Of a stretch of 64,000 nucleotides of DNA, positions 9,269 to 17,885 are shown piece after piece. Below the pieces are notes generated by a model, which worked only from the letters and a program-made list of their open reading frames with translations, searched no databases and was not told the DNA's origin. The stretch comes from JACVRM01 sp963809765 (GTDB lineage Bacteria; Actinomycetota; Thermoleophilia; Gaiellales; Gaiellaceae). The position numbers and the translations under genes are program-made. The DNA lies in NCBI GenBank assembly GCA_963809765.1, contig CAWEKT010000001.1:496001-560000 (forward strand). Reading direction: 5' to 3'. The stretch's first letter is position 1; each line of letters opens with the position of its first letter.

Positions 9269-10486
9269 TCAGCAGCCGGCGGTGTCGACGACCGTCGCGT
9301 CGGCAACCGGCGCCGGCGCGGCGGCGTGCGACGCCCGAGCGCCACGACGTGGGGCGCCGCGGCGAGCAGGAAGAGCACCGCAAACGTCACGCCGAGCCCC
9401 GCGTAGCCTGCCGACGGCGAGGGCGACGCCGCCCACCGCCGCGCCGAGCAGGTAGCCGAACTGCGAGGCGGCAGCCCGCACCCGCATGGCGAGCACCTGC
9501 CGGCGGGCGCAGACCTGGAGGCCGAACGCGCTGCCGACGATGGTGCGCGCCCCGCCGACGAAGGCGAGCAGCGCGAAGACGAGCATGCTGGTCACGAGGT
9601 TCGGGCGGAAGGCGCCAAACGCTGCGACGAGCGCCGCGGAGACGCCCGGCAGCAGCACGAGCGCGGGGCGAGCGTGCGGCCCCGTCCAGCGGCGCGCGAG
9701 GAAGTTGCCGGGCAGGTAGGCGATCGCTGCCAGGCCCAGCACGACACCCGCGACGCCGGGCGACGTGTCGTAGGACTCGACGAAGAGCGCCCCGGCGAAG
9801 ACGAGTGTCCCCGCCCAGGCGGAGAACGCCAGCAGCTCGCCGACAGCCCAGCCGGTCGCGCCGGGGCTGGCGCGGAGCGCCCGGAATGTGCCGCGGCCGG
9901 TCTCGGTGGGGGCGTCGCCGGCCCGGGTGGCGATGGCGGCGAGTGCCACCACGCTTGCGACGAACGGCACCGCGATCCAGGCCAGACGCCAGCTCACACC
10001 GCCCACGAGCCCGATCACCGGCATGCCGACGATCCAGGCGCTCGGCTGACCCACGAGGGTCCAGGACAGGACGCTGGCGCGCTCTTCGCTCGCCGTCCAG
10101 GCCGCAGCGGCGGCCACCGCCGCCGAGAGCACGACCGCCAGCCCGGCGCCGACGGCGACCTGCGCGGCGACGAGAAGCGAGAACGACGGCGCGGCTGCGC
10201 TCAGCAGCGAGCCCACGGCGAGCGTCACCAGGCCCAGGACGAGCAGGTCGCGCAGGCCGAACCGCGCGACGAGAACGCCCATGGCGAGCGCGATGATCCC
10301 GGCGGCCAGACCGGACACCGAACGGAGCTGCCCCGCTGTGGCGGTGGAGACCTCGAAGTCGGCTGCGACCTCGGCAAGGACGGGGGAGACTGCGATCACA
10401 GCCGCCTGTCCTGCAAACAGGCAGAGGAACAGCGTCAGCCCGACCGCCGGCTGCGTGACGGGCCGCAGGCGCGCCGTCACTGCCAT
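9269..10486 (-). CDS. MFS transporter (DHA1-like) with a frame break near its 3' end
   Basis: A major facilitator superfamily exporter with about 12 membrane segments. Motif A is seen as GVLVARFGLRDLL (near residue 90) and TM5-like GxxxG/PxxG segments follow. Near 9409 the conserved frame changes. One added base would give LAVAGYAGLGVTFAVLFLLAAAP, the expected last membrane helix, in the frame shared with the coiled-coil gene. The original frame ends with the more natural tail HAAAPAPVADATVVDTAGC and a stop at 9269. Either two compensating errors exist or the transporter tail reads through into the next gene. Drug or metabolite export is inferred from the family only. Confidence 0.8.
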   Translation of the reverse strand: MAVTARLRPVTQPAVGLTLFLCLFAGQAAVIAVSPVLAEVAADFEVSTATAGQLRSVSGLAAGIIALAMGVLVARFGLRDLLVLGLVTLAVGSLLSAAAPSFSLLVAAQVAVGAGLAVVLSAAVAAAAAWTASEERASVLSWTLVGQPSAWIVGMPVIGLVGGVSWRLAWIAVPFVASVVALAAIATRAGDAPTETGRGTFRALRASPGATGWAVGELLAFSAWAGTLVFAGALFVESYDTSPGVAGVVLGLAAIAYLPGNFLARRWTGPHARPALVLLPGVSAALVAAFGAFRPNLVTSMLVFALLAFVGGARTIVGSAFGLQVCARRQVLAMRVRAAASQFGYLLGAAVGGVALAVGRLRGARRDVCGALPARRGAPRRGARASHAAAPAPVADATVVDTAGC

Positions 10487-10595
10487 GAGCGGGGCAGGGG
10501 GTCGGCGTCCGAGTTACGGGGTGTCGGAGTGAGACGAATCGTGCGCAGTATCCGACACGCCGGTCCGGCGGAGGGGCGCCGAGCTTCCCCCGGCG

Positions 10596-11570
10596 CTACT
10601 CCAGACGCACGCGCGGATCGAGAATGCCGTAGAGGACGTCTGCGACGAGGTTGAAGATGATGATCATGGTCGCCGTCACCATCAGCCACGCCATCACCGG
10701 GTACGGGTCGGCGGCGCCGAGCGCGTTGATGAAGTAGAGGCCCATCCCGTCGAGCGAGAACACGGTCTCGACGACGATCGCGCCCCCGATGAGCGTGCCG
10801 AAGTTGATCGCGACCACGGTGACCAGCGGGATGAGCGCGTTGCGGAAGGCGTGCCCCAGCGTCACGCGCCGTTCGTTCAGCCCCTTGGCACGGGCCGTCC
10901 GCACGTAGTCGGAGTTCACCACCTCGAGCATCGCGGCGCGCATGTAGCGCGAGTAGGTCGCCACGCTCGCGATCATCAGCACCAGCACGGGCAGGACCAG
11001 GTGCTGGGCGCGATCGACGGCGAACGCGGCGCCCTGCCCCGGATCGACGTCGTTGAGGTTTGCGATCGGTAACACCCGCTCGCCCGTCCAGTTGTAGACG
11101 TAGACGACCGCCACCTGCAGGCTGAGCGCGATCCAGAACACCGGCGTCGAGAGGCCGAGGAAGCTGATGCCGGTCGCCATGTAGTCGACCGGCGAGTACT
11201 GCCGCATCGCGGAGTAGACGCCGAGGCCGATCGCCAGCAGGACGGCGAGGATCTCGGCGACGATCACCAGCTGGAGCGTGTTCTTCATCTTCTGCCAGAG
11301 CTCCGGAAGGATCGGCCGGCCGTCGATGATCGTCTCGCCGAACCCGTCCTGCACCGCGCCCTGCACCCAGTACCACCAGCGCTGGACGATCGGATCGTCG
11401 AGGTGCGCCTCCTGGCGCACCTTCGCCACCGTCTCGGCGGAGACGTTCGGCGTGATGGTGAGGCCCGCCAGCGGGTCGCCCGCCGAGACGACAAACGCGA
11501 AGACGAGAAAACTGGAGACGACGAGCACGACCGCGCTGTAGAGGAGCCGTCTGATCACGTAGCTCACCAT
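10596..11570 (-). CDS. ABC transporter permease, DppB/OppB type
   Basis: A complete 324-residue peptide/nickel-type permease. The first helix (VIRRLLYSAVVLVVSSFLVF) and the periplasmic loop are typical, about six membrane helices are visible, and the EAA-like loop reads YVRTARAKGLNERRVTLGHAFRNALIPLVT near residue 225-250, where the ATPase would dock. The C terminus DVLYGILDPRVRLE is the family ending. The usual partners (DppC permease, DppD/F ATPases, substrate-binding lipoprotein) are not in this window: the downstream neighbour is an MFS gene and the upstream one is divergent. It may pair with subunits encoded elsewhere. Confidence 0.92.
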   Translation of the reverse strand: MVSYVIRRLLYSAVVLVVSSFLVFAFVVSAGDPLAGLTITPNVSAETVAKVRQEAHLDDPIVQRWWYWVQGAVQDGFGETIIDGRPILPELWQKMKNTLQLVIVAEILAVLLAIGLGVYSAMRQYSPVDYMATGISFLGLSTPVFWIALSLQVAVVYVYNWTGERVLPIANLNDVDPGQGAAFAVDRAQHLVLPVLVLMIASVATYSRYMRAAMLEVVNSDYVRTARAKGLNERRVTLGHAFRNALIPLVTVVAINFGTLIGGAIVVETVFSLDGMGLYFINALGAADPYPVMAWLMVTATMIIIFNLVADVLYGILDPRVRLE

Positions 11571-11620
11571 CGATTCCCTCCTAGTCCGGCCGGGCGTCTT
11601 GCCGTGGCCTGCTCTCGCAC

Positions 11621-11637
11621 TAGTCCGCTGCGGACTA
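11621..11637. promoter_or_regulatory. Perfect dyad TAGTCCGC-t-GCGGACTA
   Basis: An 8-bp inverted repeat with a one-base centre lies 51 bases upstream of the permease start in the divergent promoter region. Its half-site (TAGTCCG) recurs at 11582-11588. It is a candidate operator for a dimeric regulator; no regulator can be named. Confidence 0.45.
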
Positions 11638-11661
11638 CGACGGCGGGCACCCGCGGTTGGT

Positions 11662-11679
11662 TGTTAACGCGCTGTTAAG
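11662..11679 (+). promoter_or_regulatory. SARP-box-like direct repeat (TGTTAAC-gcgc-TGTTAAG)
   Basis: Two 7-bp direct repeats with a 4-bp spacer give the 11-bp pitch used by SARP/AfsR-type regulators, which bind one face of the helix. The site is about 160 bases upstream of the SARP-family gene and about 90 bases upstream of the divergent permease, so autoregulation is plausible. The hexamer resembles the triple site before the cupin gene. Confidence 0.5.
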
Positions 11680-11840
11680 GCGCGCCTGACCGCGTCATGC
11701 AGGCACCGGTCGGGCTCGCAGTCCGGTGCCGCGGCTACGCCTTCGTGCGTGCGTTCCTGCCTGCCGCCCAGGCGGCGCCGTGCTACGACGGCGCCCGTAG
11801 CCCAGCCCTCGGGCTCTGACCCGAACCTAGAGTTCTCTCG

Positions 11841-14800
11841 ATGGCAGCTGAGCTCCGCTTCGGCATCCTCGGGCCGCTCGAAGTCCAGCGCAACGGCGCG
11901 AGCCTCGATCTCGGCGCTCGCCGTCAGCGCGCGCTGCTGACGCGGCTGCTCGTCGACGCCGGGCAGGTGGTCAGCACGGACCGGCTGATCGACGCGCTCT
12001 GGGGCGAGTCGCCGCCCGAGTCGGCCCCTGCTCAGCTGCAGACGTACGTCTCGCGGCTGCGCCGCGTGCTCGACCCTGCCCGCGAGCCGGGGCAGGCGTC
12101 GCTGATCGCCTCGGAGTCGTCGGGCTACGTGCTGCGCGCCGACCGGTCGCAGCTCGACGCCGCCCGGTTCGAGGAGCTGGCCGACGGCGGTCATGCGGCA
12201 CTCTCGGAGGGGCGCTACGAGACAGCGCTGGACACCCTCACGGAGGCGCTCGAGCTGTGGCGCGGCGACGCGCTGGGCGAGTTCGCCGACGAGGCATTCG
12301 CGGACCCGGTGGCGAGCCGTCTCGAGGGGTTGCGGCTCTCGGCCACCGAGGACCGGATCGACGCACTCCTCGCGCTCGGCCGCCACGCGACCGTCGCGCC
12401 CACCCTCGAGGGGCTCGTTGCCGCTCACCCTCTGCGCGAGCGCTTCCGCGGCCAGCTTGCACTCGCGCTCTACCGCGCCGGCCGCCAGGCGGAGGCGCTC
12501 GCCACGCTCCGCGAGGGCCGGGAGCTGATGCGGGACGAGCTCGGGATCACGCCGAGCCCTCGCTTGAGGAAGCTCGAGACGCAGATCCTCCGGCAGGACT
12601 CCGAGCTCGACTGGCACGCTCCGCCCGCCGGCGCCAAGGCCGCCGCCGAGCCCGACACCGTCGTCGGGACGTACCTCTTCACCGACATCGAGGGCTCCAC
12701 ACGCCTGCTGCAGCAGCTCGGCACGGATGCGTACAGCGAGGCGATCACCACGCACGACCACGTCCTGCGCCAGACCTTCGCTCGCCACGGCGGCCGCGAG
12801 GAGGACAGCCAGGGCGACTCCTTCTTCTTCGTCTTCAACGATCCGTGCGAGGCGGTGCGCGCGACGGTCGAGGCCCAGCGGACGCTCGGGGTGCAGCGGT
12901 GGCCGGCGGGCTCGCGGCTGAGCGTCCGGATGGGGCTGCACACCGGCGAGGCGTCGGTCGTGGAGGGCAAGCTCCTGGGCCTGGCCGTGCACCGGGCGGC
13001 GCGGGTCTCGGACGCTGCGCACGGCGGCCAGATCCTCCTCTCGGACGCGACTGCGAAGCTGGTCGAGCGTGAGGACGTGCGGCTGCGCAGCCTCGGTGAG
13101 CACCGCCTCAAGGACCTGGAACGCCCGCTCGAGCTGATCCAGCTCATCGCCGACGGGCTGGAGACCGAGTTCCCTCCGCTGCGGAGCCTCTCGGCCGGCA
13201 TCTCGTACGCCACCACCGGGCGAGCTGCGGGTGGGCTCACCTTCACCGGCCGGGAACGCGAGTTCGGTGTCCTGACCGAGGCGCTCACGAATGTTCTCGC
13301 AGGTGCCGGGCGGCTCGCGCTCGTCGAAGGGGAGGCCGGCATCGGCAAGAGCCGGCTCGCCCTCGAGGTTGCGCACCGGGCTGCAGAGCAGGGGATCGTG
13401 CTGCTCTGGGGGACGTGCGTCGAGAGCGGAGCCGCACCCACGCTCTGGCCCTGGGTCGAGGTCGTGCGCGGCCTCGTCGAGACGCTCGACCAGCCCGCGC
13501 GCGAGGCGCTCCCGCCCGAGGTCGCCGTCCTGCTCCCCGGCGCGGCCCAGCAGCCGGCCGGCGACGGGCAGCAGCAGGCGCCAAGCGACGTGCAGCAGCG
13601 ATTCCGCCTCTACGCGGCGACGGTCGACCTCCTGATGGAGGCAGCCACGCGGCGACCGCTGCTGGTGGTGCTCGACGACGTCCACTGGGCGGACACGCCG
13701 ACGCTCGAGCTCCTCGAGAGTCTGGCGCTGAGGCTGGTGTCGGCGCCGCTGCTCCTCGTCGTGACGCTGCGCGAGAACGAGCCCGCCGCCGCCGACGGCG
13801 CTCACGCCGCTGCTCGCCACGATCGCCCGCTATCCGTGGACGAGGCGCATGGTGCTCCGAGGGCTGCCGCACGATGCCGTCCGCGAGCTGATCCGCGAGA
13901 CGGCGGAGGTCGACCCGCCGCCGTCGCTCGTGGACGTCGTCCACACCCGCACCGACGGCAATCCCTTCTTCGTGGCCGAGCTCGTGCAGCTCCTCGCGGC
14001 GGAGTCCGACCTCGAGACGGAGCGCGTGCTCTACACGGGGATCCCGCTCGGTGTCCGGGACGTCGTGCGCCGGCGGCTGCAGACGCTTCCGCCGGGAACG
14101 CTCGAGGTGCTCGAGCTCGGTGCCGTGCTCGGCAGCGAGCTCGAGTTCCAGCTGCTCGCTGCCGCGGCGGGCCAGTCCCCAGCCGAGTGCGCCGATCACC
14201 TCGATCCCGCGCTTCGAATCCGCATCGTGCTGGAGACCGAGCACGGCACCTTCCGCTTCTCGCACGGCCTGGTGCGGGAGACGCTGCTCGGTGACCTGAC
14301 TCCGCTGCGCCGGGCGCGGCTCCACCTGCGCGTGGCGGAGGCGATGGTCGAGACCGGCGCCGACAAGGACGCGATCGAGGTGCTCGCAGGGCACTACTGG
14401 CAGGCGCGCGAGCTCGCCGACCCGGTCGGTGCGCTTCCGGCTCACGAGCGGGCCGCCGGCGCCGCGCTCGCGCGGCATGCCTACGCCACGGCCGACGGCC
14501 TCTTCGAACGGGCCATCGAGGTGAGCCGACGCCTCCCTGCCCGGGAACGTGACGAGGCGGAGCTCCGCATCGAGCTCGAGCTGGCGTCGCTCCGGATGAT
14601 GACCCAGGGCTACACGGCGCCGGCCGTCGTGGCCGGGTTCGAGCGGGCGGGCGCGATCGCCCGCCGGTCGGGCAACGTGATCGAGCTCGTCAAGTCGCTC
14701 CATGGGACGGGGTCGGCGCTTGCCGTCGGCGGCCGCTTCGCCGAGAGCCTCGAGGTCGGGCGCCAGTGCCTGGAGGCGGCAGAGGAGCTCGGCAGCACGC

Positions 14801-15582
14801 TCGCGCTCGCGGTCGGCCAGCTCTGCGTCGGCACCGCGCACATGCACCTCGGGCAGATCACGGAGGCCCGGCGGGCGTTCGCCGCCCAGCTCGACGCCCT
14901 CGAGCGCCTCCGGCACGAGCCCGGACAGGTCTTCGACCTGGCGCTGCCGATCAGTCTGTCCGGTCCGGTCTTCGCCGCGATCGTCGAGTTCCTGGGAGGC
15001 GATGCGGAGCGCGCACGCAGCCTGCGCCGCCGGGCCGTCGCCACGGCGAACGAGCTGTCCACGCCCTTCGCGCAACAGGTGGCCATGTTCTTCGTCGGCT
15101 GGCTGGCAGCGCTGGAGGACGACGCGGCGTCGTGCCGCGACGCCATCGATCGGGGCCAGGCTGCCGCCGGCTCCCACTTCTTCCCGGTCTTCGCGTCGCT
15201 CTCGCAGCCGCTTGCGGCCTGGGCGGCCGGGCGTCAGGGGGACGAGGGGGCGCCACGCCGGCTCGAGGGCATGCTCACCGGGCTCGAGTCGATGGGCATC
15301 CGCACGAACGCCCACTTCTACCAGGGCCTCCTCGCCGATCTCGTGGCCCGGGCCGATCCGGCCGCAGGAATTGCGGCCTTCGAGCGGGCGATCGTCGTGA
15401 GCGGCGGCAGCGGCGAGCGCTTTTACCTCGCCGAGCTGCTCCGCCGCCGCGGCGAGCTGCTCGCGCAGGCCGGCAACGCCGCCGAAGGCCGCGCGACGCT
15501 GGCGCAGGCGCTTTCCCTGGCCAAAGCCCAGGGCGCGGCGGTATTCGAGGAACGCGTCGAGCGCACGCTTGCGTCGCTCTGA
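11841..15582 (+). CDS. AfsR/SARP-type regulator fused to class III cyclase and AAA ATPase domains (one frame break)
   Basis: About 1,246 residues once a frame break near 13,795 is bridged (removing one G gives AADALTPLLATIARYPW). Order: OmpR-type winged helix (about 5-95), bacterial transcriptional activation domain of SARPs (100-245), class III adenylate/guanylate cyclase domain (275-435; YLFTDIEGST and SQGDSFFFVF supply the two metal Asp), P-loop ATPase (GEAGIGKS near 497; LLVVLDDVHWAD near 609), then TPR-like helices to the end. Known SARPs activate promoters through direct repeats; the ATPase and cyclase parts would sense nucleotides. Matching repeat sites lie before this gene and right after it. 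Two metal Asp are kept, so cyclase activity is possible, but the substrate-specifying residues were not assigned. Confidence 0.88.
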
Positions 15583-15590
15583 CAGCGCGC

Positions 15591-15618
15591 GTCAAGGATC
15601 CATCAAGCTGCGGTCAAG
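15591..15618 (+). promoter_or_regulatory. Triple SARP-box-like direct repeat before the cupin gene
   Basis: Hexamers GTCAAG, ATCAAG and GTCAAG begin at 15591, 15602 and 15613, exactly 11 bp apart, between the SARP-type gene and the cupin gene. About 9 bp after the last repeat is CATGCT (15629-15634), a weak -10-like match, which is the geometry of SARP-activated promoters that lack a normal -35. Confidence 0.6.
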
Positions 15619-15643
15619 GGGTCCGTTCCATGCTGCGGCGCAC

Positions 15644-16048
15644 ATGGTCGACGCCAAGAGCAACGAGACCTTCGTCAGCCCCGTGAGCGGAGAATGGGTG
15701 TCCGTGCTGGAGCCGGCCGCAGCGACGGGCGGCGACCACGTGACGCTCGAGCTCAAGGCGCCGCCCGGGGAGATCGGACTGCCGGCCCTCGTGCGTCCGG
15801 AGCAGGCCCAGGTACTGGAAGTGCTCGGTGGGACGCTCGCGGTCGAGATCGACGGCGAGGTCGTCGAGGCCTCGCGCGGCGACGTCGTGGTGGTTCCGGC
15901 AGACCGTCCCAGACACTGGTGGAACGCCGGCTCGGGGGAGCTGTACGTCCGCGTCCACGTTCGGCCGGGACTCGACCTGGAGCACGGGCTCCGAGCGTCC
16001 TTCACGCGGCTCGCCGACGACGGCGCCGCCCTCGCTTCGGGCGGCTGA
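15644..16048 (+). CDS. Small cupin-domain protein, probable SARP target
   Basis: A single cupin barrel of 134 residues. The first motif is degenerate (PALVRPEQAQVLEVLGG; the HXH is replaced), while the second region (PADRPRHWWNAGSG) keeps a His. Metal binding is therefore doubtful, and a sugar- or ligand-binding role is as likely as catalysis. The ATG at 15644 is chosen over an in-frame ATG at 15569, because the latter overlaps the upstream regulator gene and encodes an atypical Arg/Ser-rich tail. The triple 11-bp repeats immediately upstream tie it to the adjacent SARP-type regulator (inference). Confidence 0.75.
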   Translation: MVDAKSNETFVSPVSGEWVSVLEPAAATGGDHVTLELKAPPGEIGLPALVRPEQAQVLEVLGGTLAVEIDGEVVEASRGDVVVVPADRPRHWWNAGSGELYVRVHVRPGLDLEHGLRASFTRLADDGAALASGG

Positions 16049-16209
16049 GCGGGCCTGCGTGAGACGGCCTCGAGCTCGTCTCGGTCCACACCCCTCGAAA
16101 ACCGCGCCGCGCAGCCGGTGCGCCGGTAATGGAATATGACTGCCCGGACGGTCGTCTTGAACGAGAGACGACACAAAGCTGCCCTGGAAGGGCAGAGGAG
16201 GGAGACCCT

Positions 16210-17094
16210 ATGGCGCTGCAAATCGGCGACACCGCACCCGACTTCGAGGCGGACACCACCGAGGGCAAGATCCGGTTCCACGACTGGATCGGCGACTCCT
16301 GGGCGGTGCTGTTCTCGCACCCGAAGGACTTCACCCCGGTCTGCACCACCGAGCTCGGCTACATGGCCAGGATCAAGCCGGACTTCGACCGGCGCAACGT
16401 GAAGATCATCGGACTCTCGGTCGACCAGACCGGCGATCACAAGCGCTGGTCGAAGGACATCGAAGAGACGCAGGGTCATGCGCCCAACTACCCGATCATC
16501 GGGGATGGGGACTTCGCCGTCTCGAAGGCGTACGGGATGCTCGGCGCTGACGTTTCGGGCGACCCGGGAGACCGGACCGCCGTCGACAACCAGACGGTGC
16601 GCAACGTCTTCGTGATCGGCCCCGACAAGAAGGTGAAGCTCGTCCTCGTCTATCCGATGACGACGGGCCGGAACTTCGACGAGGTCCTGCGGGTGATCGA
16701 CTCGCTCCAGCTCACCGCGAACCACAAGGTCTCGACTCCCGTGAACTGGCAGCCCGGCGAGGACGTCATCATCGCCGGCTCGGTCTCCGACGAGGAGGCC
16801 AAGGAGCGCTATCCCGACGGCTGGGATGCGCCGAAGCCGTACATCAGAGTCGTGCCCCAGCCCGCAGGAGCAGCTGGTAGCTCAACGGTGATTCGAGGCG
16901 TGGGTGAGGGGTCGCCTCGCGCAGCCCCTCACCCAGCTTTGGCTCGCGTCACACGGCACGTTTCGGTGTTCCCTCTCTCTTCGACGTCGCGCCGAAGTCG
17001 CGAGGAGCACACGCAGAGGGAGTCGTGCTCTATCGGCGAAGGCGGACTTGTCCGCCGAAGCCACATTCGCGCGCAGTCGCGTCTGACTTGCTAG
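16210..17094 (+). CDS. 1-Cys peroxiredoxin (Prx6/AhpC-TSA type), with spurious C-terminal read-through
   Basis: Reduces hydrogen peroxide and organic peroxides in the cytoplasm. The catalytic motif is FTPVCTTELGYMA (Cys near residue 46), with LFSHPKDFTPVCTTE and the C-terminal domain ending in KPYIRVVPQP near residue 220, the usual Prx6-type end. No resolving Cys is seen in the conserved part. A strong ribosome binding site (gaggagggaga) precedes the ATG. The open frame runs about 75 residues further through a terminator hairpin and a dispersed repeat, which cannot be genuine. A single extra base between about 16865 and 16888 would let translation stop at the TGA at 16889. Confidence 0.92.
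   Translation: MALQIGDTAPDFEADTTEGKIRFHDWIGDSWAVLFSHPKDFTPVCTTELGYMARIKPDFDRRNVKIIGLSVDQTGDHKRWSKDIEETQGHAPNYPIIGDGDFAVSKAYGMLGADVSGDPGDRTAVDNQTVRNVFVIGPDKKVKLVLVYPMTTGRNFDEVLRVIDSLQLTANHKVSTPVNWQPGEDVIIAGSVSDEEAKERYPDGWDAPKPYIRVVPQPAGAAGSSTVIRGVGEGSPRAAPHPALARVTRHVSVFPLSSTSRRSREEHTQRESCSIGEGGLVRRSHIRAQSRLTC
16902..16934 (+). terminator. Peroxiredoxin terminator hairpin
   Basis: GGGTGAGGGG pairs perfectly with CCCCTCACCC across a 13-base loop. It lies just past the expected end of the peroxiredoxin domain and inside the apparent C-terminal extension. Confidence 0.7.
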
Positions 17095-17165
17095 CCCTCG
17101 CGACCCGCCCTCATGGGGAAGGGGGGAGCTCGAGGGGGGACGCAGTCCCCCTTCGAATGGAGCTG
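17031..17165 (+). repeat. Dispersed compound repeat, copy A
   Basis: First of three related copies. The left part has a hairpin GGCGGA-cttg-TCCGCC (17041-17056) followed by GCGCGCAGTCGCGTCTGACT. The right part has an AGCTCGA/G-rich block and CCCCCTTCGAATGGAGC (17147-17163). Copies B (43854-43984, inverted) and C (50159-50223, left part only) share these blocks. It lies between a peroxiredoxin gene and a convergent hypothetical gene. Confidence 0.75.
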
Positions 17166-17190
17166 GGCCCACGACGCCGGTCGTTTGGCG

Positions 17191-17817
17191 TCATGCGCCC
17201 GCGGTCACCTGCTTGCTGACGCCGGGGAGGTAGCAGGGCAGCGCCTGCGCCCGCGGCAGGACGGCTCGGACCTGCGACCGCGGCGGCACGGCCGCGCGGA
17301 AGCGGGCCGAGCTGCTCGCGTACGTCGCCCCCGGCGGCGCGGTCGTCTCGGTCAGCGTGACCCAGCGGACGACGCGCCACTCGGTGCGGAAGCGGTCCCA
17401 GCGCTCGAAGCGGACCCGCTTGCGCCAGAACTGGCTCTTCGCTCGGACGGCGACGAGCCAGGCGTTGCTCGCGTTCCCCCGCTCCAGATGGACGATCGGG
17501 CGCTGCCAGATCGTGATCGGCTTGCTTGCCTTGCCGTTCCAGACGGCGCGCAGGGTGGATGTGACGCCGGTGCTCAGGTGGAGGCCCCACGCGCCGCCAA
17601 CGGAGGTGTGGGCCTCGGCGACGTCTCTGAAGATGCGCGGGTAGACGCCGCAGTCCTTGGCCTGAACGGTCACGATCTGCCCGGCCTGCCCCGAGGCGAT
17701 CGTCCCCTGCAGGGTGAACGGGTCGAGGGCGCGGATGGTGACCGGGTCGGTGGCCGCGCTCGTCGGCGCAGCGACGACGATCGCCGCGCAGGCAAGCACC
17801 GTCAGACGACCCCTCAT
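17191..17817 (-). CDS. Secreted hypothetical protein
   Basis: I do not recognise the family. A clear signal peptide (MRGRLTVLACAAIVVAAPTSAA) precedes a 185-residue domain with alternating hydrophobic residues suggestive of a beta-sandwich (VTIRALDPFTLQGTIASGQAGQ at the start; VWNGKASKPITIWQRP in the middle). The middle part resembles the secreted Ig-like modules that actinobacterial surface proteins use in tandem, but only one or two copies could fit. Two Cys near each end (DCGVYP, PCYLPG) could form a disulfide. It is convergent with the peroxiredoxin gene across repeat copy A. Confidence 0.65.
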   Translation of the reverse strand: MRGRLTVLACAAIVVAAPTSAATDPVTIRALDPFTLQGTIASGQAGQIVTVQAKDCGVYPRIFRDVAEAHTSVGGAWGLHLSTGVTSTLRAVWNGKASKPITIWQRPIVHLERGNASNAWLVAVRAKSQFWRKRVRFERWDRFRTEWRVVRWVTLTETTAPPGATYASSSARFRAAVPPRSQVRAVLPRAQALPCYLPGVSKQVTAGA

Positions 17818-17885
17818 CGACCACCAGGGTAGAGCGGGTCGCTTCCCACCGCCACCTCGAGTCCCTGTCCGTACGATCCCGACTC

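Noticed and set aside
16873..16900. tRNA-like GGTAGCTCAACGGT followed by ATTCGAGG
   Set aside because: No anticodon arm or acceptor pairing can be drawn; likely chance D-loop similarity.
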